From Colletotrichum lupini (taxonomy: Eukaryota > Ascomycota > Sordariomycetes > Glomerellales > Glomerellaceae), in the NCBI RefSeq assembly GCF_023278565.1, contig NC_064677.1, positions 4,898,001 through 4,962,000 on the forward strand: a stretch of 64,000 bases of DNA, given 5' to 3'. The notes under the pieces were generated by a model. It was not told the origin of the DNA. It ran no database searches and saw nothing but the letters and a program-made list of their open reading frames with translations. The position numbers and the translations under genes are program-made. Every line of letters starts with the position of its first letter. Position 1 is the first letter of the stretch. Shown here in pieces: positions 47,685-58,900 of the stretch.

Positions 47685-48972
47685 CTTGGACGAATTTATC
47701 CGCAGATTTACGTAGGCGCATGAAATCGGAGCAAAGAAAGGAACGAGGATGACAAGGAGGACGAGGGAGGAACTAGGAGACTTAAGGAAGCGATGTCAAT
47801 GGGAAACATTCCTGCACACCTGATTTGGCGTAACGTTGACCTCCAGCCGCGTCAATGTAGCTATGCAGGCTACGAAGTGGCTGCAATACCCCCCAACAGA
47901 GGTTTGAGATCAGATTGGTTTGCCTGCAACCCACGTTTCTGTGGCTGTACAGGTGTGAGAGGCTATGCCAGACCGGCTGCAGCAAATTAGGCGTCGACAC
48001 GCTTACCTATTCCTGTCTGACATTTCATACTCTTCTGAAGGCGCAGGCTCATGCACACATTGTGGCCGTCTGGTCGACCAGTAATTCACTTTAGATACCT
48101 ATGTCACCCCCCAACCGGCTCTGGGCCCTTCGCCTAAAGACCGAGCATACAGCCGTTTCACAACGCCTGGTGAAGGAAAGGACCAGACCTACGAAAGGAA
48201 ACAGACATCAAGGAAGCAATGTGAAGAGCCGAGGGCTACGAATTCTGTTGTAGGATTTCAGTGAAAGATAAACTGGCAAGAGGCCAACCGTTTCCGGGGC
48301 AAGCCCGGACGTCAATACTTGAGTATTCTGGTTTCTCTTGCGATGACGAATACGGGACAATCGAGCTGGGCATATTTCATTTGCCAGTGAGTATTTTATC
48401 TTAAGATTTGGAATTTGGAGTTGCTGGCATATTACAGGTCAATAGGGCAATGCAAAATTGTAGCTGACACGACGCTCGATGTTAGGGAAGGTCGAGGAAG
48501 ATTTTCGTAATTGTCACTCGCTTGAATATCTCTTCTGGATCTCATTGAACAAAATACCCAGACTCGAAAAAGAGCGCCTCTGTGTTCTCTGTCAGAGGAG
48601 GTGGATAGCTCAGGCAGATAAACCTCATTGTTAAAGAGGATCTGCGGGTTGCAAAGCTGGAAGAAAGCTCTTACTATGAGCCCTTGCTTCCCAAAACCTC
48701 TATGTAAATGTATGGCGTCTACTGCACGTTCTCCATGAGTGTACCTCGGGTAGGGCCATAGGCCTGGCAAAGCTATAGAAAGGGGCTCCTCTCATTGAGC
48801 TCTATGGGAGTGAGGGATAGCACCTTAGTGGTTTCCCATCTCTGTGACCGGATTATTCTGTTACACTCATGTTGATCCACTATCTTTCATGCTACCTTTC
48901 TTAAAGGAATACACGCAAAAGGAAAAGCTCAAGCTGGAGTAATTGTCAACAGTGATATTGAAGATCCCAAAT
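47685..48972. other. Intergenic region, no gene recognised
   Basis: About 1.3 kb between the start of one ankyrin gene and the stop of the next, both on the minus strand. No domain was recognised in its short frames. It should contain the promoter of the NACHT-ankyrin gene. Confidence 0.6.
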
Positions 48973-50523
48973 TCAGTCTATGATACGAGCATAGCACCAT
49001 CGCCCTTGAACCCATCTTCTCCTCCGCCTCGGAGAAACAACATCAAAGCCCTTGCCCTGAGCCACCGTGATCCCAGCACCATACTTCAACAACACCCCAA
49101 GCACCCCGACATCCTTCCACCCCATAGCATACGCAACAGCAGTACGTCCCCTCCCATCTCGACGATTCACATCGACATCACCCCTACCACACAAAAACTC
49201 CACAAGATCCGCAGCCCCAGCCGCAGCAGCAAGATGCAGCAACCCCCTCCCCTCCCCATCGACATCCTCAACCCTCACCCTCTCGTCCTCAAGAAGCACA
49301 AACAATGTATCCGTATCAGGCACAAAGATCCGACCGGACTTGATCCACGCGCAGAGGGCATACCACACCGGCGCCCTCAGATCACCGTCTTTGAGGTTGA
49401 CGTCTATGCCCGGGACCGCCATCAACAAGCGAGCCATTGCCGGGTCCGTCGTTTCCGCGGCGTAGGATATCGCCGTTCGACCGCTCGCGTCGGATAGGTC
49501 GACGCCGGCTTCGTGGTAGAGGAGTAACTTGACTGTTTCCAGGTTTCCGCGCCGGGCGTGTTCGCAGAGGGGGAGGGTTCCTTGAGCGGATAATGTGTTT
49601 GGGTTCGCTCCCTGCTGGAGAAGATCCCGTGTTTCACTCAAGGAATTCTCATCGGTGATTTCGTGTAGTTTTCTGTCCAGATCGGTCTCGGCTTTGGGGG
49701 TAGTAGTGCGAGCCGACCCTTGCTCAACAGGTTCTGGATCTTCTTTTCCGAAAGATGCCTGGGTCATGGTGTCACCGACGTCGACCCATCCCTGATCGAT
49801 AGCTTCACGAGGCTTCGGATCCGTCAAAATCCCCTTATTGAGTTCGCCGGAGCCAGAAGGTTGGTGATTGTCGACAATTACCCGAAGCTGCCGGTCCAAG
49901 ATGGCGTCTACACCGGAACCGTACACCTCGGGCTTCACCGCGAGAGCAACCTCAGCCAACTCGCGCCGCCGCGCCTCCGTTTCCCGGATTTCGGGCCTGG
50001 TATTGACTTCACGAACCATCGTCGGTACTGCTGAAAAGGGAAGACAGAAAGGTCAGATAAATTCAGTAAAAGTTCGTCCGCCTTTGAGGGAATCTACCAC
50101 TGGCCTACCGGTTGCTGGTATACTATTCTTTTTACCAAAGTCGGAATACGCGCTCGATCTAAGACGTCTGGCAAAGAAGAGACGACAAATTGCTAGTTGA
50201 CACTCCTCAACGTCGTCAGCACGGCTTTTGTTGAGCCGACAGAAAACGCCAGCCTCGCCAATACCTGACACGCCCACACATACACCCAAGAAAAGCCAAC
50301 CCGCGGGACGGACGCATACGCACCAGCCTATCATAAGGCAACCAAGACCAACCCAACTCTCTAACTCTTTCGCAACCCCCTGAAGCCTTGCAATTCGCCC
50401 ATCCATTGCGCCCAAGAGTGCAGATCTCACTGGTGTAAAGGTGGTTACGCACCAGGCAGCTATGTGAACTTGTTCCTGCGCCACAAGGTCACGCGCGGGG
50501 GAATGTGTATGTGAGGTGGGCAC
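48973..50523 (-). CDS. Ankyrin repeat protein with hydrophobic N-terminal segment
   Basis: Two exons, 50523-50109 and 50030-48973, joined through a 78-nt intron (GTAGGC donor, CTGAC branch, TTTTCAG acceptor); 490 aa. The junction reads ...FGKKNSIPAT-AVPTMVREVNTRPE. Exon 1 has a helical start, then a strongly hydrophobic stretch (WVGLGCLMIGWCVCV, then WLFLGVCVGVSG), plausibly one or two membrane passes. Exon 2 has a charged linker and about five ankyrin units (GNLETVKLLLYHEAGVDLSDASGRTAISYAAE; RGLLHLAAAAGAADLVEFLCGRGDVDVNRRDGRGRTAVAYAMG). The start could also be a later ATG (AMDGRIARL). It lies in tandem with the NACHT-ankyrin gene; a role in the same process is speculation. The exon 1 call is less certain than exon 2. 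Confidence 0.65.
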
Positions 50524-51044
50524 ATCGCCCAGCTTTCGGCTGCTAGGTTAAGTAATGTATAACTTCCATGGAAGACTCTCTCCTCGACCAGCAGATTAGC
50601 GTTCTTGGAGTGTGCTCAGAATTACAGCTCCCCGTTCAAGTCGTGTGGGAATAATCGCTCTTGTACCTGACTCCTGATGAGATTGACGTAGCCATCCTCG
50701 TTTAATCTGGTCCTTGCTTCATCGTCACGTTCAGGCCCAAACAATGTATGAATCTGGGGGCAATTTTCATTTTTTTTCATACATCAATTGGCTTTCGAAA
50801 CAGCCAACCGCATCCATTAGCTAAGTTATCTCATGCAACCATCTGTCTGCCGTTGTCGCATAACGCGACCAAATCGAACGCCAAAACCTCGCCAGTCCCT
50901 AGTATGCTACCGTCCCGGAATGAAAAGAAGTGAGAAAAAGAAGATAGTTACACAAGCAGCAAAGAAACCCTCCTATGCTCAAGATGTGAGGAAGAAGAAA
51001 AAAACCAAACCACAAGACCGAGGTCACGTCCGCCGGCTTGTCAA
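50524..51044. other. Short intergenic region
   Basis: About 520 bases between the start of the ankyrin gene and the stop of the Kog1 gene, both minus strand. Nothing coding is recognised; it probably holds the ankyrin gene promoter and Kog1 3' sequence. Confidence 0.6.
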
Positions 51045-54000
51045 CTAGGCAACCAGGGATTGGGGCTCGGACTTCTCGCAGGTAAAGAGGTTGACGTGGT
51101 AGTCTCCACGAGCAGCGCAAGCCAAGATCGGCTTGTGCGGGTGGAAGGCAGTTGCTGCGATGGGAGAGCCCCTGTTCTGTTGAAGGAAGCTTGAGTACGG
51201 TTCGACACGGGACAACTCTTGACCGTCGAAGTTGAAGACCTTCACGGCATGTGCAGATGTTCCACTGCAATGGGATGTTAGTTTCAATATCACAATATTA
51301 AGAGGTCCAGGGTGATAACTTACACAGCAAACACCGGCAGATGTTCATGCGTGCTGGCTGTTCGAAGGGTGTCTCGAGTTGTTTGGTAAACGTGGAGAGG
51401 TCGATCCATGCGAATATCCCACAGTTTGACCTTTCCGTTTCTGCTTGCGCTGAGCAGTTCTCGTTGTCCGCCGCGCTGCAAATGAACGCTCTTGATCCAT
51501 TGCCTATCCGTTTCGTCCTTCCACTTCTTGATCATGGAGTCCTGGGGTCTGATACGGGTGTCGAAAACGCGGACAGCGCCGTCGCCGAACCCTGCCACAA
51601 CTGTGTGACCGGTCATCTGGTCAGATGTCAAAGACGTGACGCAGGAGCCAGACCGGGCGGGAATGTCAATGACGCATTTCTCAGCGCCAGCAGACCACAC
51701 CCGAATGACACGCACATCGCCAGCCACAAGTACGCGGCCGAGCGACTGCTGCCAGTCGAACACCATACCGGAGTTGACGTTACTGGGCACCATGTGTGTA
51801 AGTGCTCGCCAAGACGAGGCTAGGTTGATGGATTTGTCGGAATCGTAGTTTTGGTAGATTCTGAGGACTCCATCTGACGAACCAGTCATCAGGAATGCCT
51901 GGTCGTCCTCATTGATGAACTTCATATCACTGATCCTCGACCCTTCAGGATTTCCGTTGGAAAACTTGCTCAGCCGTGCATGCTTCTTCCAATCCCAAAC
52001 GCACACCGTGTTACCATCGTCTGCAACCGCAACCTGGTCTTCAAACTGGTGGAAGGTGAGTTTGGCAGGTTGCGAGCCATTGTTGGTGATGCCCAACTGA
52101 TTATTCCACTTATGGCTACCGGCGAACTGCTTGAGTGGTTGCGTTTCTGTCAAGATGAAGTCGTTCCGGGATCTTCTCCAGAGCCGTTCGTTATACTCAG
52201 TGCTGCCAGGCTCGTCCGACTCGCTCGGCTTCATCTGAGGCTCCCAGAAGTATTCAATAGACCACTCTAGGAAAGAACTTTGCAGTGGCATGGCTGGTGC
52301 TTCGCCCAGCTTACGATCCTCAAATCCAGTGGAGACAGGCTCTTTGGCAATGTGATAATTGGCATGGATAGCCGTTGGATCGCTCTGTTCTGGTGGCGCT
52401 TCAGCAAGCTCAGGGGCCTTGATCTTCTGGGAGCCAACCCTATGCAGACCGGGTGATGGTGCCGGAGAAGAGTAGTTCGGCTTTTCGCTGGCATCGGCCT
52501 TTCCATCATTGCCGAATAGTGGCAGCTGGAAAAGCAAGCTTGCCGTGCGACGCAACAGGCCAGGAGATGGCAGTGGTGGAGTAGCCAAAGAGTTAGAAAC
52601 GCCAATCGCATTACTTCTTTGGCTCAAGTGCAAGTGATTCTTTGTCGACGCACGCTTTGCCCTCTTTCGGATGTCATCGATGAGACTCTGCGCATGCTCA
52701 CCAACAGCCGAAGCCATCACGGCTTGGTGGACATGGTCCACAATTACTGTAGCGTCACGCTGAACCTCAGGATGAGGATCAACATTGAGCATCAGAGCGT
52801 GCTTCCAGCAGGCTGAGAAGACAGTATTGTGAGCAAAACCGTGAACATTGGGCTTGATGGTGCCGTCTGCATTTCTGTTCTCTTTCCGTGCATAATGCAG
52901 GCCCATCTTGTGGTCCATGCCATCCTGGCCAGGAGGGAACAGGAGATATTCCCTTTCTTCTTGAAGCTGTTCATAAGCAGCGACAATGAACTTGCTCTCA
53001 AAGCGAAGAATAAACCTTGACAGGAAGACAAGGAACTCGCGACGGACCATTGGACTTCCGTCGTTGGCCATGTCTAGAAGTGTCCAAGCGATGGATTCTT
53101 CGATCCGAGCGACCTCATCCGTCAGGTCGATGATGCCAAGGAAAGTAGTCATGGAATACACCATGGCAGCTCGGACTTCAGGAACAGGATCCTTTGTCAG
53201 AAATGACAACTTGGCTGGCGCATTCTCTCGAATGCCACGCCATTTAGCCTCTGGGAGTTCCTGCCACAGCTGACTGATGCACAGACACGACCACTGACGC
53301 AGGAGCGGATTCTCTTGATTCTGCAGGTGCATTAAGCAGTAGGTCATTATGTCGGTTTGGTTGCACACATGCTGCCCTGGCTTATAATCCTTGCAGAGCA
53401 TCGATAGAATGAAAGCGCACATCGCCTTATGCTCAGCTTCGTTAACGACTGGCAAGCCCTCGGACGGCTTCAATATCTGGGCAAAGTAGTTGTATCCGCT
53501 GTCCTTGATAAGGTCCTGCTGGCATGAGATATCCACAGCCAAAATGCGGGTCCAAATGAAGATCATGACCGGCTTCAGCTCTGCGGCAGCGGACTGCAAC
53601 AACTTGAGGACATATGGGAAGATGCCTATGCTCAGGGCAAGCTGGACTGCCCAGGGGCCTAAGTCGAGGAATCTTCCGAGCAAGATGAGCGCTCTGACTC
53701 TGTGCTGTTGGCTCAGCAGAACTTGCAGCACCACTGGAAGCTGCTCAGGGGGCCTCTGAGAAAGTGCATCGCCACGAGTCAGGTAAACGTCGAATGCTGT
53801 CAGTTGTTCGGTGAAAAAGGTTGAGTTCTGGTACTCGTACTCGAGACCTTCGTTCTCCTTTCTCTCCAGCATAGGCAGTTGGGCTAGTGCCATATCCACG
53901 GCCAAGTCCCAGCTTGCCCACAATGGGTGCTGCCGGGTCTCAGGGAGCTCGGGGAAAGACTGCGGATGGCACCCATAGACAGACATGATTCTCTGGGCTA

Positions 54001-55977
54001 GGAGAAAGTTGCGGAAGAGAGCGGCCACCATGAGATCCTGCCTGAAAAACTTTCGGAATAGGTGTCGGGGCAGTGTAGTCCAAGCGATAGTATCCGTGAT
54101 GGCTGTGAAGATCCAGTTCAACTCGCCGAGTGGCGTTCTTCTCTCCTGTAGCCTACCGGGCAGCTTCTTGGCGCGCTCTGGGGTAAGATTCGTCTTGAGG
54201 GGGTTTTGAAGAACGAAGAACCAAAGAGCCATTTCGATAGGGGTAGTGAGACATGCCGTGAATAGATCGGCTGGGAGGAGAGGGTTGGTAGGGAGATTCT
54301 CCTTGACGCCGCAGGCAGCTAAGTGGATATAGGGCTGAAACACGGTCTTCTCGTAGTTGGGATCTCTCGCGGCAGCTTCGTCCTCTTCTTGTTCGTGCTT
54401 CTCGACAAATCTGTGGTAGTTGTTGAGGATGTTGCCGGCTTCGGAACAGTCCCAGACGTAAATCGTAGGGGCGTGAAGCCACTGTTGAAGATCGTATAGC
54501 GATACTGGGATGTACTGAGTGTAATTCTTATTAAAAACCCAGATCTCTCCACTGGCAGTGGGCTTCGGCACGCCGTGGCCATTGTAATGAAGAAGAACCC
54601 GCTCATCCTTGGCATTTCTACGCAGGGACTGGCAGAACTTTTTGGTCTCTTCCACCGACGGATCGAGGTACTGCTTATATCTTGTGCGTATAGCCAGTGT
54701 CTCGTACTGCGCCTGGAGGGCTTTGCCGATGTTCTCGAGGGCCTTCTGAGGTGGCGGCGTTGTAGGGTCTGTCCATGCTTCCAGTTTGGCGCCCGGGTTC
54801 GTCTTAAGCTGGTCGGGAGGCTCGACTGAAATATTAAGGCAGACGGCCAGCGCAGCAGATACTGTCTTAAGTCTATCTCGCATGCGCCAATCCTGCAGCT
54901 TGTGTAATGTCGCCTTGGGCTTGCCGGTTGTCTCGTGTCGCTTGTCGGTCCAATACATGTACCAATTCTGGAGAAAGGAGTCAGCATGGCTCAAGATGCG
55001 AGTTGAAACCAACGAGTCCCAATGGCGCAAAGAAGCGATGTTGTCGCACTCGGGCTCGTCTGGATCCAAGACTGCCAATACGGTTGTCGGCCCCATCCAC
55101 CCGGGAGACTGCATCGTCTGAAATGTCTAGATGGGAGTGGAATGTAGATTCGCGCCCTGGATACGGTCATGCCCCGCGTTGCCCCTCGGGACTGGATTCT
55201 GGGCAACAGCGTCCCAGCATGTCGTACGAGCAAGCCAAAAGAGCAGAGCACCAAGTCTCCTTTCTTTGCGCGACGCGCGCCGATAGGAGACTATGGTTAG
55301 ACCAGTCCGGCTGGACAGCGCCGCCACAAGGCCGCCAAGTGGGGAGGCGCAGAGCTTGGGGTGGGAAAAAGGAAGAAGGGCACAAAGTGTAGATGGAGAA
55401 GGCGAGAGAAGTTGTAACTCACATTTGCTATTTGGGCCAGGATTTCCGGCGACTCGTGATATTCATCGAAGCCATGTCTGGCGCCCCAATGAGGGATATC
55501 TTCTTCAGAGTGATCAACCTCCTCGGGGCGGCTGACTCCAAATTCGCTCTTGGATCGCATAAGCAGCGGTTTCACGGATGGCCGCTTCGGTCGATCCGAA
55601 TCCGATTGTTCGCCGGTAGAGAAGCCGGCGGCCAGATTCTGTTTGTTACCAGGGGCACTTGAAGGGCGTCTTGCATTGCTATCATCGTGGCTCGTGGATC
55701 GTTGAAGTGCTAGAGGGGGAGCAGCACCGCCGAATGGTGAGGGTTGAGTTGTCGCATCGGGGAAGGCGGAGGATCCGTTAAGACCCTGAGTTTGCGGCAT
55801 GTTGTTGGGACTTCCATTAACTCCGAGCAGCGCAGTGCTGTTTGTCCTCCGCGATATGCTGGCGTAATGTCGAGGTTGAGAAGTTGAGGGTGTGGGTTTG
55901 GAGGAGCTCGACTGTCGAAGGTGACTGGCGGGCGAGGGGCGAGAATGGGTCTGATCTTGCGCAGCGGCAGCCGTCAT
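51045..55977 (-). CDS. KOG1: TORC1 subunit Kog1 (Raptor)
   Basis: Three exons: 55977-55423, 54967-51324 and 51264-51045; about 1472 aa. Kog1/Raptor is the substrate-recruiting subunit of TOR complex 1, which controls growth with nutrients at the vacuole surface. A disordered Ser-rich N-terminus (about 185 aa) leads into NWYMYWTDKRHETTGKP and WRMRDRLKTVSAAL, then the raptor N-terminal caspase-like domain with LLHYNGHGVPKPT and VWDCSEAG, GEIWVFNKNYTQYIP between them, an armadillo/HEAT region (IFPYVLKLLQSAAAELKP; DPVPEVRAAMVYSM), a linker, and a C-terminal WD40 propeller ending CAARGDYHVNLFTCEKSE. The first intron (about 455 nt, GTGAGT to CTCCAG) is long for this genome; its 3' 150 bases are open in frame, but the CTGACTCCTTTCTCCAG acceptor and the family sequence support the join IAN-NWYMY. 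Confidence 0.92.
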
Positions 55978-58900
55978 CTTGACGGTGACACTGTCGTCGA
56001 AATTCGAATTTGGCGCGCAAACCACCTATAAATCGATTACCGCGACGACATGTCGGTCGTGAGGTGTCGGGTAGGATGAGGTGGATGAAGATATTGGATA
56101 GGCGATTGCGTCGGTGACGCGAATTTGGAGTTTTTGGAGAGGTTGACGGGAGTGACAGGTTAGGTCGGGTCAGGTTGGCAGCGCAGCGCAGCGGCTAACA
56201 CCCGACTTCAGCTCAGCGTGGCATGCAGTGGAGGTGCCTTACACAAGGTGAGGTGCGGCAGAGGTGCACCAGCCAAAATTTAGGAATGGTACCTTGGGCT
56301 GAGGTCAGCTTCGACCATCAGCCTATCAGGTGCCGGGAGCAATCACCTGCCTTCTGCTTCGCTCGCTCCGACAGCTTCTTCCGACGTTCCGATAGAAGTA
56401 TTCCTAATATTCACCTATTTCCATCCTTTATGTCTTTTAATATAATCACTTGATGCTTCTAGCCAAGAGACAAGTGATGATGAGCATTTCTTAGGTACTT
56501 AGGATCAATGGTTCATCTTATGTCCAAATTGTACTTGGGTCACATGGAGATACCTTAAGGCATGTTACCTTACCTTATGTGCTATAAATGTATGGAAATG
56601 GCAAAACGAATCAGAAATGATGGACGGGAGGCAATTGATGACCCGACCCTGACCGCCTTTCAGCTCCACATCTCCGCATTTCGTCCAGTCTCCCGCGTCC
56701 ACTCTGGCGAAGCGCAGAAGGCAGGAACAGATCCAAATCGGGGGGAGATGAGGTAAGAAGGCCTCGGCCGGATGCACGGTCCAGGCCCGGCTCAGAGAGC
56801 CAAAGGCGCTAGTCCATAATGAGCAACCCGAGTTCCAATTCAATGCACCTTCCTCCGCAGGTTCTTGAATCTTCACATGGCTCTTTCTTGTGGCCTCCCT
56901 CGTGCGACCAGCATTTAGCAGGACCAAAGTTCAATCAGTCTCATTCTGTCAAAGGCTAGGGTGGCATGAACGAACGCATCGCGCTCCTGTCCTGGGAAAG
57001 TATTTGTGGGCCGGTCCTTGCTCAAGATTGTACTTGTGAACGCTGAACTGGTTTTAGGCGGCAGGTCCCGTTGGATCACCGCAATTGCCCTCTGTAAATG
57101 AACACATGGGGATACTTCGAAGGTGGTGGTGGATTCCCAAGAAATGGAAGTGTGCCTGGCAATCAATTGGATGTTTATCAATCTTGCGACATACGCTATC
57201 TACCATATCGCAGGCTTATTCACAGCGCGAGCAAATCGGAGAAAACATTCCTCGCAACATCACTCAAGCACGGTGGGGAATGGGCTGGCGGGAGGCGGGC
57301 GTGTCAGAAACAATGTCTTGCCCCAAACGGCAGGCTCGCTGTCTGTTTATCCTTCCTCTCCTTCTTGTTTCCCTTCTTTCCGTATCTTTTGCGGGGGTGT
57401 CGTTTCCCTTTTTCTTCCCTTTTTTTTTTTTTCCCTTCCCTCTCTTCCTTTTTTTATGGATCGTCGCATCCCTCTCCGTTGGCCTTGCGCACGTCATACC
57501 CGCCGTGGTGCGTATCCATGACCCATTTACCTCTGTCCTGACTCCTGGGTTTCATTGGCCTTTGTAGCTGCCATGATACGAGGTGGGATTCGCTTCAAGT
57601 TGCAAGCTGCAAGTGGACTATGGAAATCCATCGCTTGTGATTCTTCTGAATTGCGGCTTGGCCGTTTCTGCCTTTATGCTGACGACGACGATCACGACGA
57701 TGAGGGGGGCGCCCGCTATGCTTGTAGCTCACCGCATGGCCTGCTTCAGGGTCATTCGTTGTTGAGACGGTTTATGCTTGGAGACCTGCCCGATCGCCGA
57801 ATGCGGCTGCGTTTTTAAGACTCTCGACGTTATAAGATGGACTGGTCGGTTCGTCGTCGGCCGGTGCGTCCATGCGCCATCAGAGGTCATCGCGAGGGTC
57901 CATCCTGTTTGCTCACCCAGCTCGAACCTGGACCGACCCTGCCCCAACACGAGCCTCAATTCACATCGCCCTCGCTCACGCCGTCGACGATCAAAGTTGG
58001 ACGCCAGCCGCCGCCGCCGCCGCCGCCGCGTGGCCAGCTTTCCGTCTCCCGCCTGCTTCAGGCCAACGCTAATGCTCGCTCACCAGAATGAACGTTCACA
58101 TCTTGCTCTCAGACGCGCCCTCTCAGTACAACATTCTTGCGCCGAATTTAGCAGGCAGGCTAAGCCGATAGGTTAATTTGCCAGAATTCCATGCCTTTTT
58201 CCATCAAAGTCTATCTCTGCGCCACCACCACCCTTCCATTGCACATGCGCCAGGAGTCTTCAGGCAAGGCTCACGCCCAATATGGCATGGTGAGATGTTT
58301 TCAACGTCTGTGGTGTGGAGCACGCTCCCTGTCCTGTCCTGAGCCGTGGTTTGCACAGTGTACCTACTCGGACATGACAGACATCGCGACAAGTGCCGGT
58401 ATCTATTTACATGCTTTGAAAGGAGACCAACAACGTCCGTTTTCTCCCCCGGCACTCATGGGACCTTCGTCCTCGGAAGTTTTTCCCGTCTCCTTGCTCT
58501 TACGCCGTCCAATTCTTTGCGGCCGCTGCCGAATTTCGAAGCTTCAACGAGTCCGTGTGCCATGAGGGCTGCCGAATGGCGTTGAAGCTTTGGGAGACTT
58601 GAAACGCACCACCTCATGGCAGATGGACCCCCTGAAGGGAAATTATCCTCAACGTATCAATGGAACCGCCGCCCTCTTTGACTGCTACGGAGGAGATGAC
58701 CCCCTGAAGCCACGAGTTTTGCGGGCTACCGTTAACCATTAACAGCGTCTGTTATGCCCCAGAGTAGCATGGGAAGAATCTTCTCATTGCCACGAGCCTC
58801 ATCGTCTTTTCCCTCTTTGGTCGTCTCTGTTCCTTGGCGGCTGGCCCGGGGCCCGGAACGAGGGCGGGAACAAGATGAGGATGTTCATGAATTCCTGTGG

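Noticed and set aside
54968..55114. Start of Kog1 at an ATG near 55114
   Set aside because: The 55114-54968 stretch lies in an intron: a strong branch/acceptor precedes NWYMYWTDKRHE, and the upstream exon at 55423-55977 supplies the family N-terminus.
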